NCBI GenBank assembly: GCA_964446865.1
Contig: CAYURD010000002.1
Span: 1 to 64,000 of the forward strand
Direction of reading: 5' to 3'
DNA: 64,000 nt
Source of the DNA: Glaciecola sp964446865
Lineage (GTDB): Bacteria > Pseudomonadota > Gammaproteobacteria > Enterobacterales > Alteromonadaceae
Of the stretch, positions 26,319 to 35,268 are shown piece by piece (the stretch's first letter is position 1; every line of letters begins with the position of its first letter). A program made the translations under genes and the position numbers. The notes under the pieces were generated by a model, which saw only the letters and a program-made list of their open reading frames with translations, ran no database searches and was not told the origin of the DNA.

Positions 26319-27099
26319 AAAAAAAATAGTCGTCCTAGTGTCTGGGTCGGGTACCAATTTACAAGCTATCATCGATGACTGTGAAAGCGGTAAAATAAAC
26401 GGTAAAGTCGTCGCGGTAATTTCCAACGTTCCCGATGCATTCGCCTTGCAGCGGGCGAAAAACCATAATATTCCAGCGATAAGTCTATCGCACACCTTAT
26501 TTAGTCATCGACAAGAGTTTGATGATGCATTGCGAAACAATATCAAGCAATACGATCCCGACCTTATTGTACTCGCCGGGTTCATGCGTATTCTAAGCGA
26601 GGGTTTTGTATCGAGTTTTTCTGGAAAGATACTCAACATACATCCCTCTTTACTGCCTAAATATCCTGGTTTACACACCCACAAAAAAGCAATCGAACAA
26701 AAAGATAACTACCATGGTGCATCGGTGCATTTAGTCACTGCTGAACTTGATGGTGGCCCGGTTGTCATACAGTCACAAATTAAGGTGAATAAAGATGACA
26801 CCGTCGGCTCACTCTCACAAAGGGTCGCGAATACAGAGTGGATTATTTATCCACTTGTAGTAAAGTGGTTTTGTAGTGGTGATTTATGCTTTGTTCTTGG
26901 CAAGCAAGTTGATAATCATATTGGCAATCAAAACGGCTATTATGTATCGCTTCGTGCACGCGTTGAAGACGAAATAGACATGTTTAACGCACAGCTGTCA
27001 AAACGAAAAGGCGACAAAAATAAAACAGACTGTAGAATTATAATAAATAAGGGTCAGGATAAATTAAATGAAAAGGAACACACACACCTTCAAGGATAA
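26248..27099 (+). CDS. purN: Phosphoribosylglycinamide formyltransferase (GAR transformylase) with extended ends
   Basis: Uses 10-formyl-tetrahydrofolate to formylate GAR in purine synthesis. The catalytic core is intact: KKIVVLVSGSGTNLQAIIDD, VLAGFMRILS, NIHPSLLPKYPGLHTH (catalytic Asn-His) and LDGGPVVIQ. From the ATG at 26248 the protein has 283 residues, against 212 in E. coli. About 24 extra N-terminal residues come from the 18-bp repeat (MNSLERINSPERINSPEPL), and about 45 extra C-terminal residues are Lys/Asp-rich. A TTG start at 26302 would remove most of the repeat. The C-terminal tail overlaps the next gene by 32 bp. Confidence 0.93.
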   Translation: MNSLERINSPERINSPEPLNSLERKKIVVLVSGSGTNLQAIIDDCESGKINGKVVAVISNVPDAFALQRAKNHNIPAISLSHTLFSHRQEFDDALRNNIKQYDPDLIVLAGFMRILSEGFVSSFSGKILNIHPSLLPKYPGLHTHKKAIEQKDNYHGASVHLVTAELDGGPVVIQSQIKVNKDDTVGSLSQRVANTEWIIYPLVVKWFCSGDLCFVLGKQVDNHIGNQNGYYVSLRARVEDEIDMFNAQLSKRKGDKNKTDCRIIINKGQDKLNEKEHTHLQG

Positions 27100-27868
27100 T
27101 ATCTATCAATTATTTGTTCGTGCGCTGAAACACAATGCGCACCTTACTTGTGTGTTGGCTTTATGTTTGCTTAATGCGCCTAGCTTGAGCTTGGCAAACA
27201 ACAATCAAAAATCTGAAAGCTTACCCGAAAAACTGCATATAAACGTAAAACCATTTGACGCAAAATTTGTGGCTTACCGCGCGGGAAGCGACGTTGGTTA
27301 TGCAGTGCTAAGTTTAAAGAATGTCGACGCTAATGAATATGAGTTGACCTATAAATCAAAACTATCTCGCTTCTTTTTGTCAGATAAACGCTACGAAAAA
27401 TCTCTTTTTAAGATTGAAAATGATGTTTTTGTGCCCCTACATTATGAATATAAACGAACAGGCACTGGGTCAAACAAATCGCTATCTTTAAATTTTAACG
27501 AAGAAAAACAAAAAATACATATCGACGAAAAGACATCGCTTGACTGGGCTGGTGAATTCGATAATCAACTGTTTAGAATTGACTTACCTCAAAAATTAGC
27601 AGCGGGCAATGAGGAAGCTCGGTATGATTTTATTAATTATCGCGGCGAAAAACGTCGATATGACGTCTCGGTACAAGCACAAGAAAACCTTTCTTTGCCG
27701 TACGGCCAATTAAACGCAATCAAAGTCAAAATAGATCGCCAGTCAAATTCGCGCGTGACTTATGCTTGGTTTGCGCCCAGTCTTGACTATAACTTAGTAA
27801 GGCTTCAGCAATTTAAAAATGACAAAGAGCAAGGCGATATTCAACTCGAGTCTTTCTCATATTTCTAA
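27068..27868 (+). CDS. DUF3108 domain exported protein
   Basis: 266 residues with a signal peptide (hydrophobic run LTCVLALCLLNAPSLSLA) and then a beta-rich region typical of DUF3108 proteins (VAYRAGSDVGYAVLSLK, YGQLNAIKVKIDRQ, TYAWFAPSLDYNLVRLQQ). These periplasmic proteins usually follow purMN in gammaproteobacteria; their function is not established. AGGA lies nine bases before the ATG. The gene begins inside the last codons of purN, so the two are probably translated together. Confidence 0.82.
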   Translation: MKRNTHTFKDNIYQLFVRALKHNAHLTCVLALCLLNAPSLSLANNNQKSESLPEKLHINVKPFDAKFVAYRAGSDVGYAVLSLKNVDANEYELTYKSKLSRFFLSDKRYEKSLFKIENDVFVPLHYEYKRTGTGSNKSLSLNFNEEKQKIHIDEKTSLDWAGEFDNQLFRIDLPQKLAAGNEEARYDFINYRGEKRRYDVSVQAQENLSLPYGQLNAIKVKIDRQSNSRVTYAWFAPSLDYNLVRLQQFKNDKEQGDIQLESFSYF

Positions 27869-27999
27869 GCGAAGACTTGTCACTTTTTTCTTCTAACATT
27901 CTTTATCTTTTTTTGTCAGATATACGTACATATATTTACGTAGATTAAACATCCTTAACTTGATTTTTACTTAATTTATGGGTAATGTTCGAGTTCTCA

Positions 28000-28016
28000 A
28001 TCTGGTCTGACCTTCT
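28000..28016 (+). promoter_or_regulatory. FadR-like operator at the fadE ribosome site
   Basis: ATCTGGTCTGACCTTCT matches the E. coli fadB FadR operator ATCTGGTACGACCAGAT at 12 of 17 positions, including the central TGGT..GACC. It ends just before the GGAG ribosome site of fadE. FadR represses fatty-acid degradation until long-chain acyl-CoA binds it. The site is in the right place for that, but the regulator gene is not in the window. Confidence 0.55.
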
Positions 28017-28025
28017 GGAGAAGAT

Positions 28026-30494
28026 ATGTCTGATTTATCTTGGTTTTTTGTTTTTCTTGCCGTTTTTGGTGTCGTTGCTTATCAACGATATTCATTAAAC
28101 ACCTCTGTTATTATTCTGACAGCGACTATGCTGGTGGGGACTATCTTTGGCAGTATTGGCCTTTTAGGCTGGATCCTATTTGCTATCGCAGTCGTTCCCA
28201 TTGCTTACAAACCATTTCGTATCGATTTTCTGTCGAGTAAATTACTTGCCTTTTACAAGGCTGTCACTCCCGAACTGTCAGACACCGAACAAGAAGCTAT
28301 AGATGCGGGTACCGTGTGGTGGGATGGTGATTTATTTAGCGGTAAGCCCGATTGGCAAAAGTTACACGCGATATCTCAGCCGCGTCTAAACCCACAGGAA
28401 CAGGCATTTTTGGACGGTCCATGCGAAGAAATCTGCACCATGGTCAATGAATGGGAAATAAACCATGTTGACGCAGATTTGCCTGATGATGTGTGGGCTT
28501 ACTTAAAAGAACATAAATTCTTTGCCATGATAATTGAGAAAAAATATGGTGGCCTTGAGTTTTCGGCGAATGCACAGCGCTGCGTATTACAAAAGCTTGC
28601 GGGTGTGAATGCCGTATTGTCGTCTACCGTTGGCGTACCAAATTCCTTAGGCCCAGGCGAACTTCTGCAACACTATGGGACAAAAGAGCAACAAGATCAT
28701 TACTTACCGCGTCTAGCAAACGGTGACGAAATTCCGTGTTTTGCACTCACCAGTCCTGAAGCAGGTTCAGATGCAGGCGCTATTCCAGATACAGGCGTAG
28801 TTTGTAAAGGGACATTTGAAGGAAAAGAAGTGTTGGGCATGAACCTAACCTTTTCAAAACGCTATATTACGCTAGCCCCTGTTGCGACCGTAATAGGCTT
28901 AGCATTTAAATTGCATGATCCTGACGGCCTGTTAGGCGACAAAAAAGATTTAGGTATTACCTGTGCACTCATACCAAGAGACACTGACGGATTGCAAATT
29001 GGTCGTCGTCATTTTCCATTAAACGTGCCATTTCACAACGGCCCTGTAAAGGGTGAAAACATGTTTGTACCCTTAAGCTACATTATTGGCGGCGAAAAAA
29101 TGGCCGGAAAAGGTTGGCGAATGCTAATGGAATGCTTATCTGTTGGGCGATGCATAACCTTACCATCATCTGCAGCAGGCGGTGCCAAGCAAATAGCACT
29201 CGCGACTGGCGCTTATTCTCGCATACGTCGTCAATTTCGTTTACCAATTGGTCAAATGGAGGGCGTAGAAGAAATGCTTGCTCGCATTGGTGGCAATGCT
29301 TATTTGATGGATGCGGTTACGTCATTTTCGACAGCTGGTGTTGACTTGGGTCAAAAGCCATCCGTTATTTCAGCAATCTGTAAATACCATCTTACCGAAC
29401 GCATGCGTCAAATCGTGAATGACTCAATGGATGTGCATGGTGGTAAGGGTATCTGCTTAGGCCCAACTAACTATTTAGGACGAGCTTATCAAGGTGTTCC
29501 GATCTCAATCACGGTTGAAGGCGCAAATATACTTACCCGAAATATGATGATATTTGGACAAGGCGCTATGCGTTGCCATCCATATGTATTAAAAGAACTT
29601 TACGCGGCGCAGATAGACGATAAGCAAGAGCAGCTATCGAGCTTTGACGACGCAGTATTTGGTCACATCGGTTTTGCGGTGAGTAATACTATACGCTCAC
29701 TGTGGTTTACCCTGTCGAGGAATTATTTTAGTCGCACACCATTTAAAGACGAAACGTCTCAGTATTACCGACAGTTACAAGGTTACTCATCTAATCTAGC
29801 AGTATTGACTGATATATCGATGGGCGTATTAGGTGGTTCATTAAAACGAAGAGAACGTTTGTCTGCGAGACTTGGGGACGTATTAAGTTATCTCTACTTG
29901 GCCTCCGCAACATTAAAAAAATATGATGAACAAGGTCGAATAAAAGAAGATTTGCCATTCTTACATTGGGCAATGCAAGACTGTTTGCATAAAATGGATA
30001 TTGCGATAGATGACTTTATACGCAACTTCCCTTCTGCACCGGTTGCTGCGTATTTACGTTTGTTGATCCAGCCTTTGGGTAAGTTAAACGATAAACCCGC
30101 TGATAAAATTGAGCACAAAATTGCCCATGTTTTACAAAACCCTGGGTCGGCACGTGACCGCTTAGGTCATGGGCAATATCTTGCACAAGTAGACGGCAGC
30201 ATACTAGGCGATCTTGAAACGACCTTAGAAAACATAATCAAAGTTGAGCCTATCTTTGATAAAATTTGTAAGTCGCTTGGTAAGAAGTTACCAATGACAA
30301 GATTGGATGTGCTAGCCGATGATGCACTGGCAGCTAACATTATTAGCGATGAAGATGCACAGCTTCTCAAAGAAACTGAAGCGGGTCGCCTACGGACAAT
30401 AAATGTGGACGATTTTGATCCACAAGAGCTGCTGGCGTCAACGAGTAAGAAAGTTAAAAAGCCTGCTCGTAAACGAACGCCTAAGGCCGCGTAA
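28026..30494 (+). CDS. fadE: Acyl-CoA dehydrogenase FadE
   Basis: FAD enzyme for the first oxidation of each beta-oxidation cycle. 822 residues, matching the long FadE type (E. coli 814) rather than ordinary 380-residue dehydrogenases. Two N-terminal membrane helices (about residues 3-20 and 28-58) anchor it. PCFALTSPEAGSDAGAIPDTG is the substrate/flavin loop; MDVHGGKGICLGP and SITVEGANILTRNMMIFGQGA are FAD-binding segments. The C-terminal tail is rich in Lys, Pro and Ala. GGAG lies five bases before the ATG, next to a FadR-like site. Confidence 0.96.
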   Translation: MSDLSWFFVFLAVFGVVAYQRYSLNTSVIILTATMLVGTIFGSIGLLGWILFAIAVVPIAYKPFRIDFLSSKLLAFYKAVTPELSDTEQEAIDAGTVWWDGDLFSGKPDWQKLHAISQPRLNPQEQAFLDGPCEEICTMVNEWEINHVDADLPDDVWAYLKEHKFFAMIIEKKYGGLEFSANAQRCVLQKLAGVNAVLSSTVGVPNSLGPGELLQHYGTKEQQDHYLPRLANGDEIPCFALTSPEAGSDAGAIPDTGVVCKGTFEGKEVLGMNLTFSKRYITLAPVATVIGLAFKLHDPDGLLGDKKDLGITCALIPRDTDGLQIGRRHFPLNVPFHNGPVKGENMFVPLSYIIGGEKMAGKGWRMLMECLSVGRCITLPSSAAGGAKQIALATGAYSRIRRQFRLPIGQMEGVEEMLARIGGNAYLMDAVTSFSTAGVDLGQKPSVISAICKYHLTERMRQIVNDSMDVHGGKGICLGPTNYLGRAYQGVPISITVEGANILTRNMMIFGQGAMRCHPYVLKELYAAQIDDKQEQLSSFDDAVFGHIGFAVSNTIRSLWFTLSRNYFSRTPFKDETSQYYRQLQGYSSNLAVLTDISMGVLGGSLKRRERLSARLGDVLSYLYLASATLKKYDEQGRIKEDLPFLHWAMQDCLHKMDIAIDDFIRNFPSAPVAAYLRLLIQPLGKLNDKPADKIEHKIAHVLQNPGSARDRLGHGQYLAQVDGSILGDLETTLENIIKVEPIFDKICKSLGKKLPMTRLDVLADDALAANIISDEDAQLLKETEAGRLRTINVDDFDPQELLASTSKKVKKPARKRTPKAA

Positions 30495-30540
30495 ACAAAA
30501 ACCACAAATAAGACGTAAATTCAAAAACGTTTTACACCTT

Positions 30541-30577
30541 AAAAGAGATATCATGTTTACAGCACGATATCTCTTTT
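30541..30577. terminator. Terminator shared by fadE and the end of add
   Basis: AAAAGAGATATC and GATATCTCTTTT form a perfect 12-bp stem around a 13-base loop, followed by more T. The right arm lies inside the last codons of add (KRDIVL and stop), so the coding end of one gene doubles as half of the other's terminator. Confidence 0.8.
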
Positions 30578-31594
30578 TTCTTGGTCTGTTAAAAAGGCTT
30601 GAGCAAGCGCATTTTGTTTGAGTTTAGCGATGGCATTATTTGAAAGCCCAACAAGGTTTTGAGCTAATTCATATTCGCTTAGTAAGGTATTATTCGATAC
30701 GCCAGGGTCGTCAGTGTGTAATGACACCTGAATATCATGATCTAAAAACACGCTAACAGGATGGTTTTCGATATCTGTCCAAGTACCGGTTTGATAGTTA
30801 GATAAAATACAACTTTCGACGCCAATGCGTTCTTTGCATAAATAATGTAGTAATTTAGGATCCTTAAACGCTGCAACGCCGTGCCCTATTCTTGTTGCGC
30901 CGAGCAAATTTATTGCATCCCAAATACTTTGCGAGCCATCAGCTTCGCCAGCATGCACGGTAACATTTAAGCCTGCGTCGCGGGCTTTAGAAAAATGCTT
31001 AACAAACTCTTTAGCGGGAAAACCCTTTTCATCACCCGCTAAATCAAGGGCAACAATATTGTCTTTTCCCGATAAGATTGCATCTAGTTCCTGAAAACAA
31101 GCATCAACACCATAGGTTCTGCTTAATATACCAATGAGTTTTGCGTTAAACCCAAAATCAATGTTTGCTTGCCTAACGCCATCAATAACCGCTTCTACAA
31201 CGCCCTCTAAAGGCAACTTAAAAGCCTGTGCCATAAAATATGGTGAGAAACGCAGCTCAACATGGATAAGGTTTTCATTAACGGCGTCTTGTACATTTTC
31301 GTAGGCAATACGTCGACAATCATCAAGGTCGCCAAGCACCGACACACCAACATCGAGTTTCGCTAAAAAACTCAGCAAATCACTGGTTTTATCTTGTATA
31401 TAGATATGTTGCTCAAGCAAATCAAGCGATGCCACCGGCAGAACAATATTATGCTTTTGGGCTAAGTCAAAGATGCTTGATACACGTATATTGCCATCTA
31501 AATGGCGATGAAGGTCAATAAGTCCCTTTTTGAGCGAGAAATGATGCGGGGCTTGTTCATCATGAGCGGCTTGCCCATCATGGGTATCATTCAT
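30557..31594 (-). CDS. add: Adenosine deaminase
   Basis: Zinc amidohydrolase converting adenosine to inosine in purine salvage. 345 residues. Zinc-ligand motif HRHLDG near residue 29, catalytic region VTVHAGEADG, ATRIGHG, and SLHTDDPGVSNN with the metal-binding aspartate. Deamination of adenine itself by a paralogue cannot be excluded, but the overall length and motifs fit adenosine deaminase. Convergent with fadE; 10 bp downstream of the response regulator gene on the same strand, so probably co-transcribed with it. Confidence 0.93.
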   Translation of the reverse strand: MNDTHDGQAAHDEQAPHHFSLKKGLIDLHRHLDGNIRVSSIFDLAQKHNIVLPVASLDLLEQHIYIQDKTSDLLSFLAKLDVGVSVLGDLDDCRRIAYENVQDAVNENLIHVELRFSPYFMAQAFKLPLEGVVEAVIDGVRQANIDFGFNAKLIGILSRTYGVDACFQELDAILSGKDNIVALDLAGDEKGFPAKEFVKHFSKARDAGLNVTVHAGEADGSQSIWDAINLLGATRIGHGVAAFKDPKLLHYLCKERIGVESCILSNYQTGTWTDIENHPVSVFLDHDIQVSLHTDDPGVSNNTLLSEYELAQNLVGLSNNAIAKLKQNALAQAFLTDQEKRDIVL

Positions 31595-31604
31595 CGCACA
31601 TGCT

Positions 31605-32240
31605 CTAATCTAGTTGTAACTTTTCAATCGCCACTAATATTTGTGTACGAGACTTAACATTTAAACGCTTAAACAACATACTCACGTGAGCTTTAATAGT
31701 GGCTTCTGTTACGTCTAAGTGCTCTGCTATGGCTTTATTAGACATGCCTTTTTTTACCAAACGTAAAACCTGGAATTGCTTAGGTGTTAGCTCTTTTACG
31801 CACTGAGATATAGCGACCGTTTCTTTGTTGACCTCGTCAATTTTAGCTGCCATGCCAGGTGGCAACCATGTTTTTCCTTCCAACACGTCATTTACTGCAC
31901 TTACAATATCATCGGTGATTGTGGTCTTAGGAATAAATCCATTCGCGCCAAATTCCATTACTTGAGACACTGTTTCAGCATCATCAGTTGCAGACACGAC
32001 GATTATCGGTAAATCAGCAAAGTTATGTCGAATGCGCAATAAGCCATAAAAATTGTCGCAGCCAGGCATATTTAAATCAAGAAGGACTAGCGACACGTTA
32101 CGTTGTCGTCGAATGGCATTAATCGTCGTAGAGAACGAATCTGATTCAACAAAGTTAACACTTTTAAAACGTGGCTGTAGCGCCCCTATCAAGGCTTCTC
32201 TGTAAAGCGGATGGTCATCAGCGATCAATAGTTTTAGCAT
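31605..32240 (-). CDS. LuxR/NarL-type response regulator (orphan)
   Basis: 211 residues: an N-terminal receiver with phospho-acceptor D55 (LLDLNMPG), acidic pair D8/D9 (IADDH) and later lysine in IPKTTI, then a C-terminal LuxR-type helix-turn-helix (about residues 145-205: LTPKQFQVLRLVKKGMSNKAIAEH). No histidine kinase gene is adjacent. Directly followed by add, 10 bp away. Target genes unknown; short direct repeats in its upstream region might be self-binding sites. Confidence 0.88.
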   Translation of the reverse strand: MLKLLIADDHPLYREALIGALQPRFKSVNFVESDSFSTTINAIRRQRNVSLVLLDLNMPGCDNFYGLLRIRHNFADLPIIVVSATDDAETVSQVMEFGANGFIPKTTITDDIVSAVNDVLEGKTWLPPGMAAKIDEVNKETVAISQCVKELTPKQFQVLRLVKKGMSNKAIAEHLDVTEATIKAHVSMLFKRLNVKSRTQILVAIEKLQLD

Positions 32241-32489
32241 TGGTTCGGTAGTCCTTGAATCATTATTATTATAAGTTGCTCAAAAATCGAATATTTATAA
32301 GTGTTAATAGCGCTTATTTATTACTTATATAACGCTTTGCGTTACAATTATCGTTCTTGGGTGCTATGTAAGTGTTATGTAAGTACTATACAGGCACCAT
32401 AAAGATACCGCTGAGCTATTAAACTAAAGTAGAAGAATATTACTACAGCGCTTTTATTTCAATCAAATAAACAGATTTAATTAAATAAT

Positions 32490-33260
32490 ATGGCAAATAA
32501 AAACGAGAATATGTTGGACACAGATAAGCGGAGTGCTGCTTCTGACAGAATATACGCCGAAAAAAAACAACATGTCGAACAATTTAGCTTTAATCAGCAA
32601 GTGGTAGATGTGTTTCCTGACATGATTAATCGTTCTGTGCCTAGTTACCGCAATATTGTCGATGGAATAGGTCATATTGCCGCATTACTCTGCCCTAATA
32701 AGCCAACAATATATGACTTAGGCTGTTCCTTAGGTTCGGTTAGTTTGTCTATTGCAAAAGAACTTGCCGAAAAACAGCCTCATATCATTGGCGTTGACAA
32801 TTCAAAGGCAATGCTTGCTCGTTGTCAGCAGCATAAAGAAGCTTTTCACTTTGGTAAGTATATCCATCTTGAACAAGCTGATTTACAAAATTACTCATTT
32901 AACAAATGCGATTTAGTAGCGCTGAATTTTACTTTACAATTTATACCTCCTACACATCGGCAAGACCTAATCGACACTATATATCAGGCCTTACATACCA
33001 ATGGTGTATTTGTATTAAGTGAAAAAATTAAACACGAGCACAGCGCTATCGACAATACCTTGCTTGAACTGCATCATCGATTTAAGCGAGAGAACGGATA
33101 CTCAGACCTTGAGATAAGTCAAAAGCGAAGCGCATTAGAAGACGTCATGATTTTAGACACCATTGAAACACATAAACAACGCCTTAATAAGGCAGGTTTT
33201 AAAGATATAAGCGTGTGGTATCAACATTATAATTTTTTATCAATTTTAGCGATAAAGTAA
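32490..33260 (+). CDS. cmoA: Carboxy-S-adenosyl-L-methionine synthase
   Basis: Converts SAM and prephenate into carboxy-SAM, the donor used by CmoB for the wobble uridine of tRNAs. 256 residues, as in E. coli (247). YDLGCSLGSVSLSIA is the SAM-binding motif and NFTLQFIPPTHRQDLIDTIYQ, SEKIKHEH are CmoA signatures. Five bases separate it from cmoB, an operon arrangement found throughout gammaproteobacteria. The N-terminal region FAEKKQHVEQF-like segment (YAEKKQHVEQFSFNQQVVDVF) is conserved. Confidence 0.95.
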   Translation: MANKNENMLDTDKRSAASDRIYAEKKQHVEQFSFNQQVVDVFPDMINRSVPSYRNIVDGIGHIAALLCPNKPTIYDLGCSLGSVSLSIAKELAEKQPHIIGVDNSKAMLARCQQHKEAFHFGKYIHLEQADLQNYSFNKCDLVALNFTLQFIPPTHRQDLIDTIYQALHTNGVFVLSEKIKHEHSAIDNTLLELHHRFKRENGYSDLEISQKRSALEDVMILDTIETHKQRLNKAGFKDISVWYQHYNFLSILAIK

Positions 33261-33265
33261 TACAC

Positions 33266-34255
33266 ATGAAAAATACAGAATTTAATGATAACGCTTGGCA
33301 AGCAGCCTTTATCAAAGACTGCATAGGCACGAGCTTACAAACATTTTTACCTTCGTTTTTAACTGAACTTGAATCTTACAAGCAAAAATGTTCGGAAAAA
33401 GACCTAAAACGTTGGCAGAAACAACTAAATCAATTGCCTCCATTAGACAATGTATCGCTAGATATCGATAAACATGTGAGTGTACGCTCAACGAAAGTGC
33501 TTGATGACTCAGAACAAAAAAGAATCACCGCAGTACTCAAAAACTTTATGCCATGGCGCAAAGGGCCTTTTAACTTTTGTTCTATTAACATTGATACAGA
33601 GTGGCGATCAGATTGGAAGTGGGACCGAGTAGCGCCGCATATTGGTGATCTTAGCAATCAACGAATACTAGATGTGGGCTGTGGTAGTGGTTATCATTTA
33701 TTCAGAATGCATAAAAGTGGTGCCAAACAGGTGATTGGCATCGACCCAACGGCTCTGTTCTTTTATCAATTCCATTGTTTTAAACAATATTTACCGACCT
33801 TAAATATACATTTTTTACCCATTGGCATCGAAAAAATGCCAGCAACAAAAGCCTTTGATACCGTTTTCTCCATGGGTGTCTTTTACCATCGACCCGATCC
33901 TATTAATTTTTTGAAAGAGTTAAAGGATCAAATAAGCTCAACAGGACAGTTAGTGTTAGAAACACTTGTGATTGAAGGTGATGAAAACACTACGTTAATG
34001 CCTAAAGATAGATATGCACAAATGCGCAATGTATGGTTTATCCCCAGTGTGGCAGCATTAGTGGTAATGCTTGAACGAGTTGGCTTTAAAAATATACGCT
34101 GTGTTGATGAAGACGTTACAAGTCTAGATGAGCAAAGAGCAACCGCTTGGATGGATAATCATTCTCTTGTCGATTTTTTAGACCCTGATGATCACAGTAA
34201 GACTATTGAAGGCTACCAAGCGCCAAAACGAGCCGTCATGATCGCTGACGTATAA
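33266..34255 (+). CDS. cmoB: tRNA U34 carboxymethyltransferase
   Basis: Transfers a carboxymethyl group from carboxy-SAM to 5-hydroxyuridine-34 of tRNA, giving cmo5U and wider wobble decoding. 329 residues (E. coli 323). LRPWRKGPF-like segment MPWRKGPFNFCSINIDTEWRSDWKWDR, SAM motif DVGCGSGYHLFRM, and SMGVFYHRPDPINFLKELK are typical. Directly behind cmoA. The 62-bp gap to the next gene has no terminator, so the following sugar genes may share its transcript. Confidence 0.96.
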   Translation: MKNTEFNDNAWQAAFIKDCIGTSLQTFLPSFLTELESYKQKCSEKDLKRWQKQLNQLPPLDNVSLDIDKHVSVRSTKVLDDSEQKRITAVLKNFMPWRKGPFNFCSINIDTEWRSDWKWDRVAPHIGDLSNQRILDVGCGSGYHLFRMHKSGAKQVIGIDPTALFFYQFHCFKQYLPTLNIHFLPIGIEKMPATKAFDTVFSMGVFYHRPDPINFLKELKDQISSTGQLVLETLVIEGDENTTLMPKDRYAQMRNVWFIPSVAALVVMLERVGFKNIRCVDEDVTSLDEQRATAWMDNHSLVDFLDPDDHSKTIEGYQAPKRAVMIADV

Positions 34256-34317
34256 ACCTTTTTGGCATTAAACTTGAATTGCATCAAATAAAGAAGCCAG
34301 ATGTTTCAGTTAATTTC

Positions 34318-35268
34318 ATGCATAAAGAGGTAAGTTTGGATCAAGGCAAACAGGCAAGTCGCGACATTGATGAAGTATTGCAAGCATTTATAAAATTTCA
34401 CGATTTGCCGCAGTCTTATGCAAAGATGGCACTAAAATGGTTCATCCCACTCACAAAAAAGATCTTACTGCACCAATCTGATGCAAATAGGCCAGTTATC
34501 GTTGGGATCAACGGGTGCCAAGGTTCAGGAAAGTCTACGCTCAGTGCATTGTTAGTGTGCCTTTTGCGTGAGCATTTTCAAAAAAGAGCGATTAGCTTCT
34601 CTATCGATGATTTTTATTTATCTAAAAACAATAGAAAACAGTTGGCTAGCAGCATTCATCCGCTGCTAGAAACAAGAGGTGTACCCGGCACTCACAACAC
34701 GCAGCTGCTGAATAGTTGTTTAAGCGCTTTATTACAAGGTCAAACAACGCTTATTCCTGTGTTTGACAAATCTATAGACGACCTAATACCACAAGACCAA
34801 TGGAACGAGATAAAAGACGCACCAGAAATTGTTATTTTTGAAGGCTGGTGTGTTGGCACAACAGCGCAACAAGATGACGCTTTAATCGCACCGGTTAACA
34901 GTCTTGAACAAGCCTTAGACTCTAGTGGAGTTTGGCGACGCTATGTCAATCAACACTTAGCTAACGAATATCAAGAAATTTTCGAAAAAATTGATTATCA
35001 AATTATGTTAAAAGCACCCTCTTTTGAACAAGTATATGGATGGCGCTGTGAACAAGAGCATAGACTGAGAAAAAGCTTAACAATAACAAAAAACAGTGAC
35101 TCCCTTGATAATCAACAAAATAAGCTGATGTCAGATGAAGAAATTCGCAAATTTATACAATTTTATCAAAGACTAACCGAACATACCTTGACGAGCATGC
35201 CGCCAAAGTGCGACAGTCTTTATATCTTAAATTCAACACGCAGTATCGAAGCATGCCAGCACCAGTAA
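34318..35268 (+). CDS. D-glycerate 3-kinase family P-loop kinase
   Basis: Probably phosphorylates D-glycerate to 3-phosphoglycerate. About 316 residues from ATG 34318 (a TTG at 34279 is a longer alternative; neither has a strong ribosome site). Walker A lies in GINGCQGSGKSTLSAL, followed by SFSIDDFYLS, ETRGVPGTHNTQLL, PVFDKSIDDLIP and EGWCVGT, the ordered motifs of the plant/yeast glycerate kinase group related to phosphoribulokinase. Its product is the acceptor for the synthase two genes on, which supports the assignment. Overlaps the next gene by 16 bp. Confidence 0.82.
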   Translation: MHKEVSLDQGKQASRDIDEVLQAFIKFHDLPQSYAKMALKWFIPLTKKILLHQSDANRPVIVGINGCQGSGKSTLSALLVCLLREHFQKRAISFSIDDFYLSKNNRKQLASSIHPLLETRGVPGTHNTQLLNSCLSALLQGQTTLIPVFDKSIDDLIPQDQWNEIKDAPEIVIFEGWCVGTTAQQDDALIAPVNSLEQALDSSGVWRRYVNQHLANEYQEIFEKIDYQIMLKAPSFEQVYGWRCEQEHRLRKSLTITKNSDSLDNQQNKLMSDEEIRKFIQFYQRLTEHTLTSMPPKCDSLYILNSTRSIEACQHQ

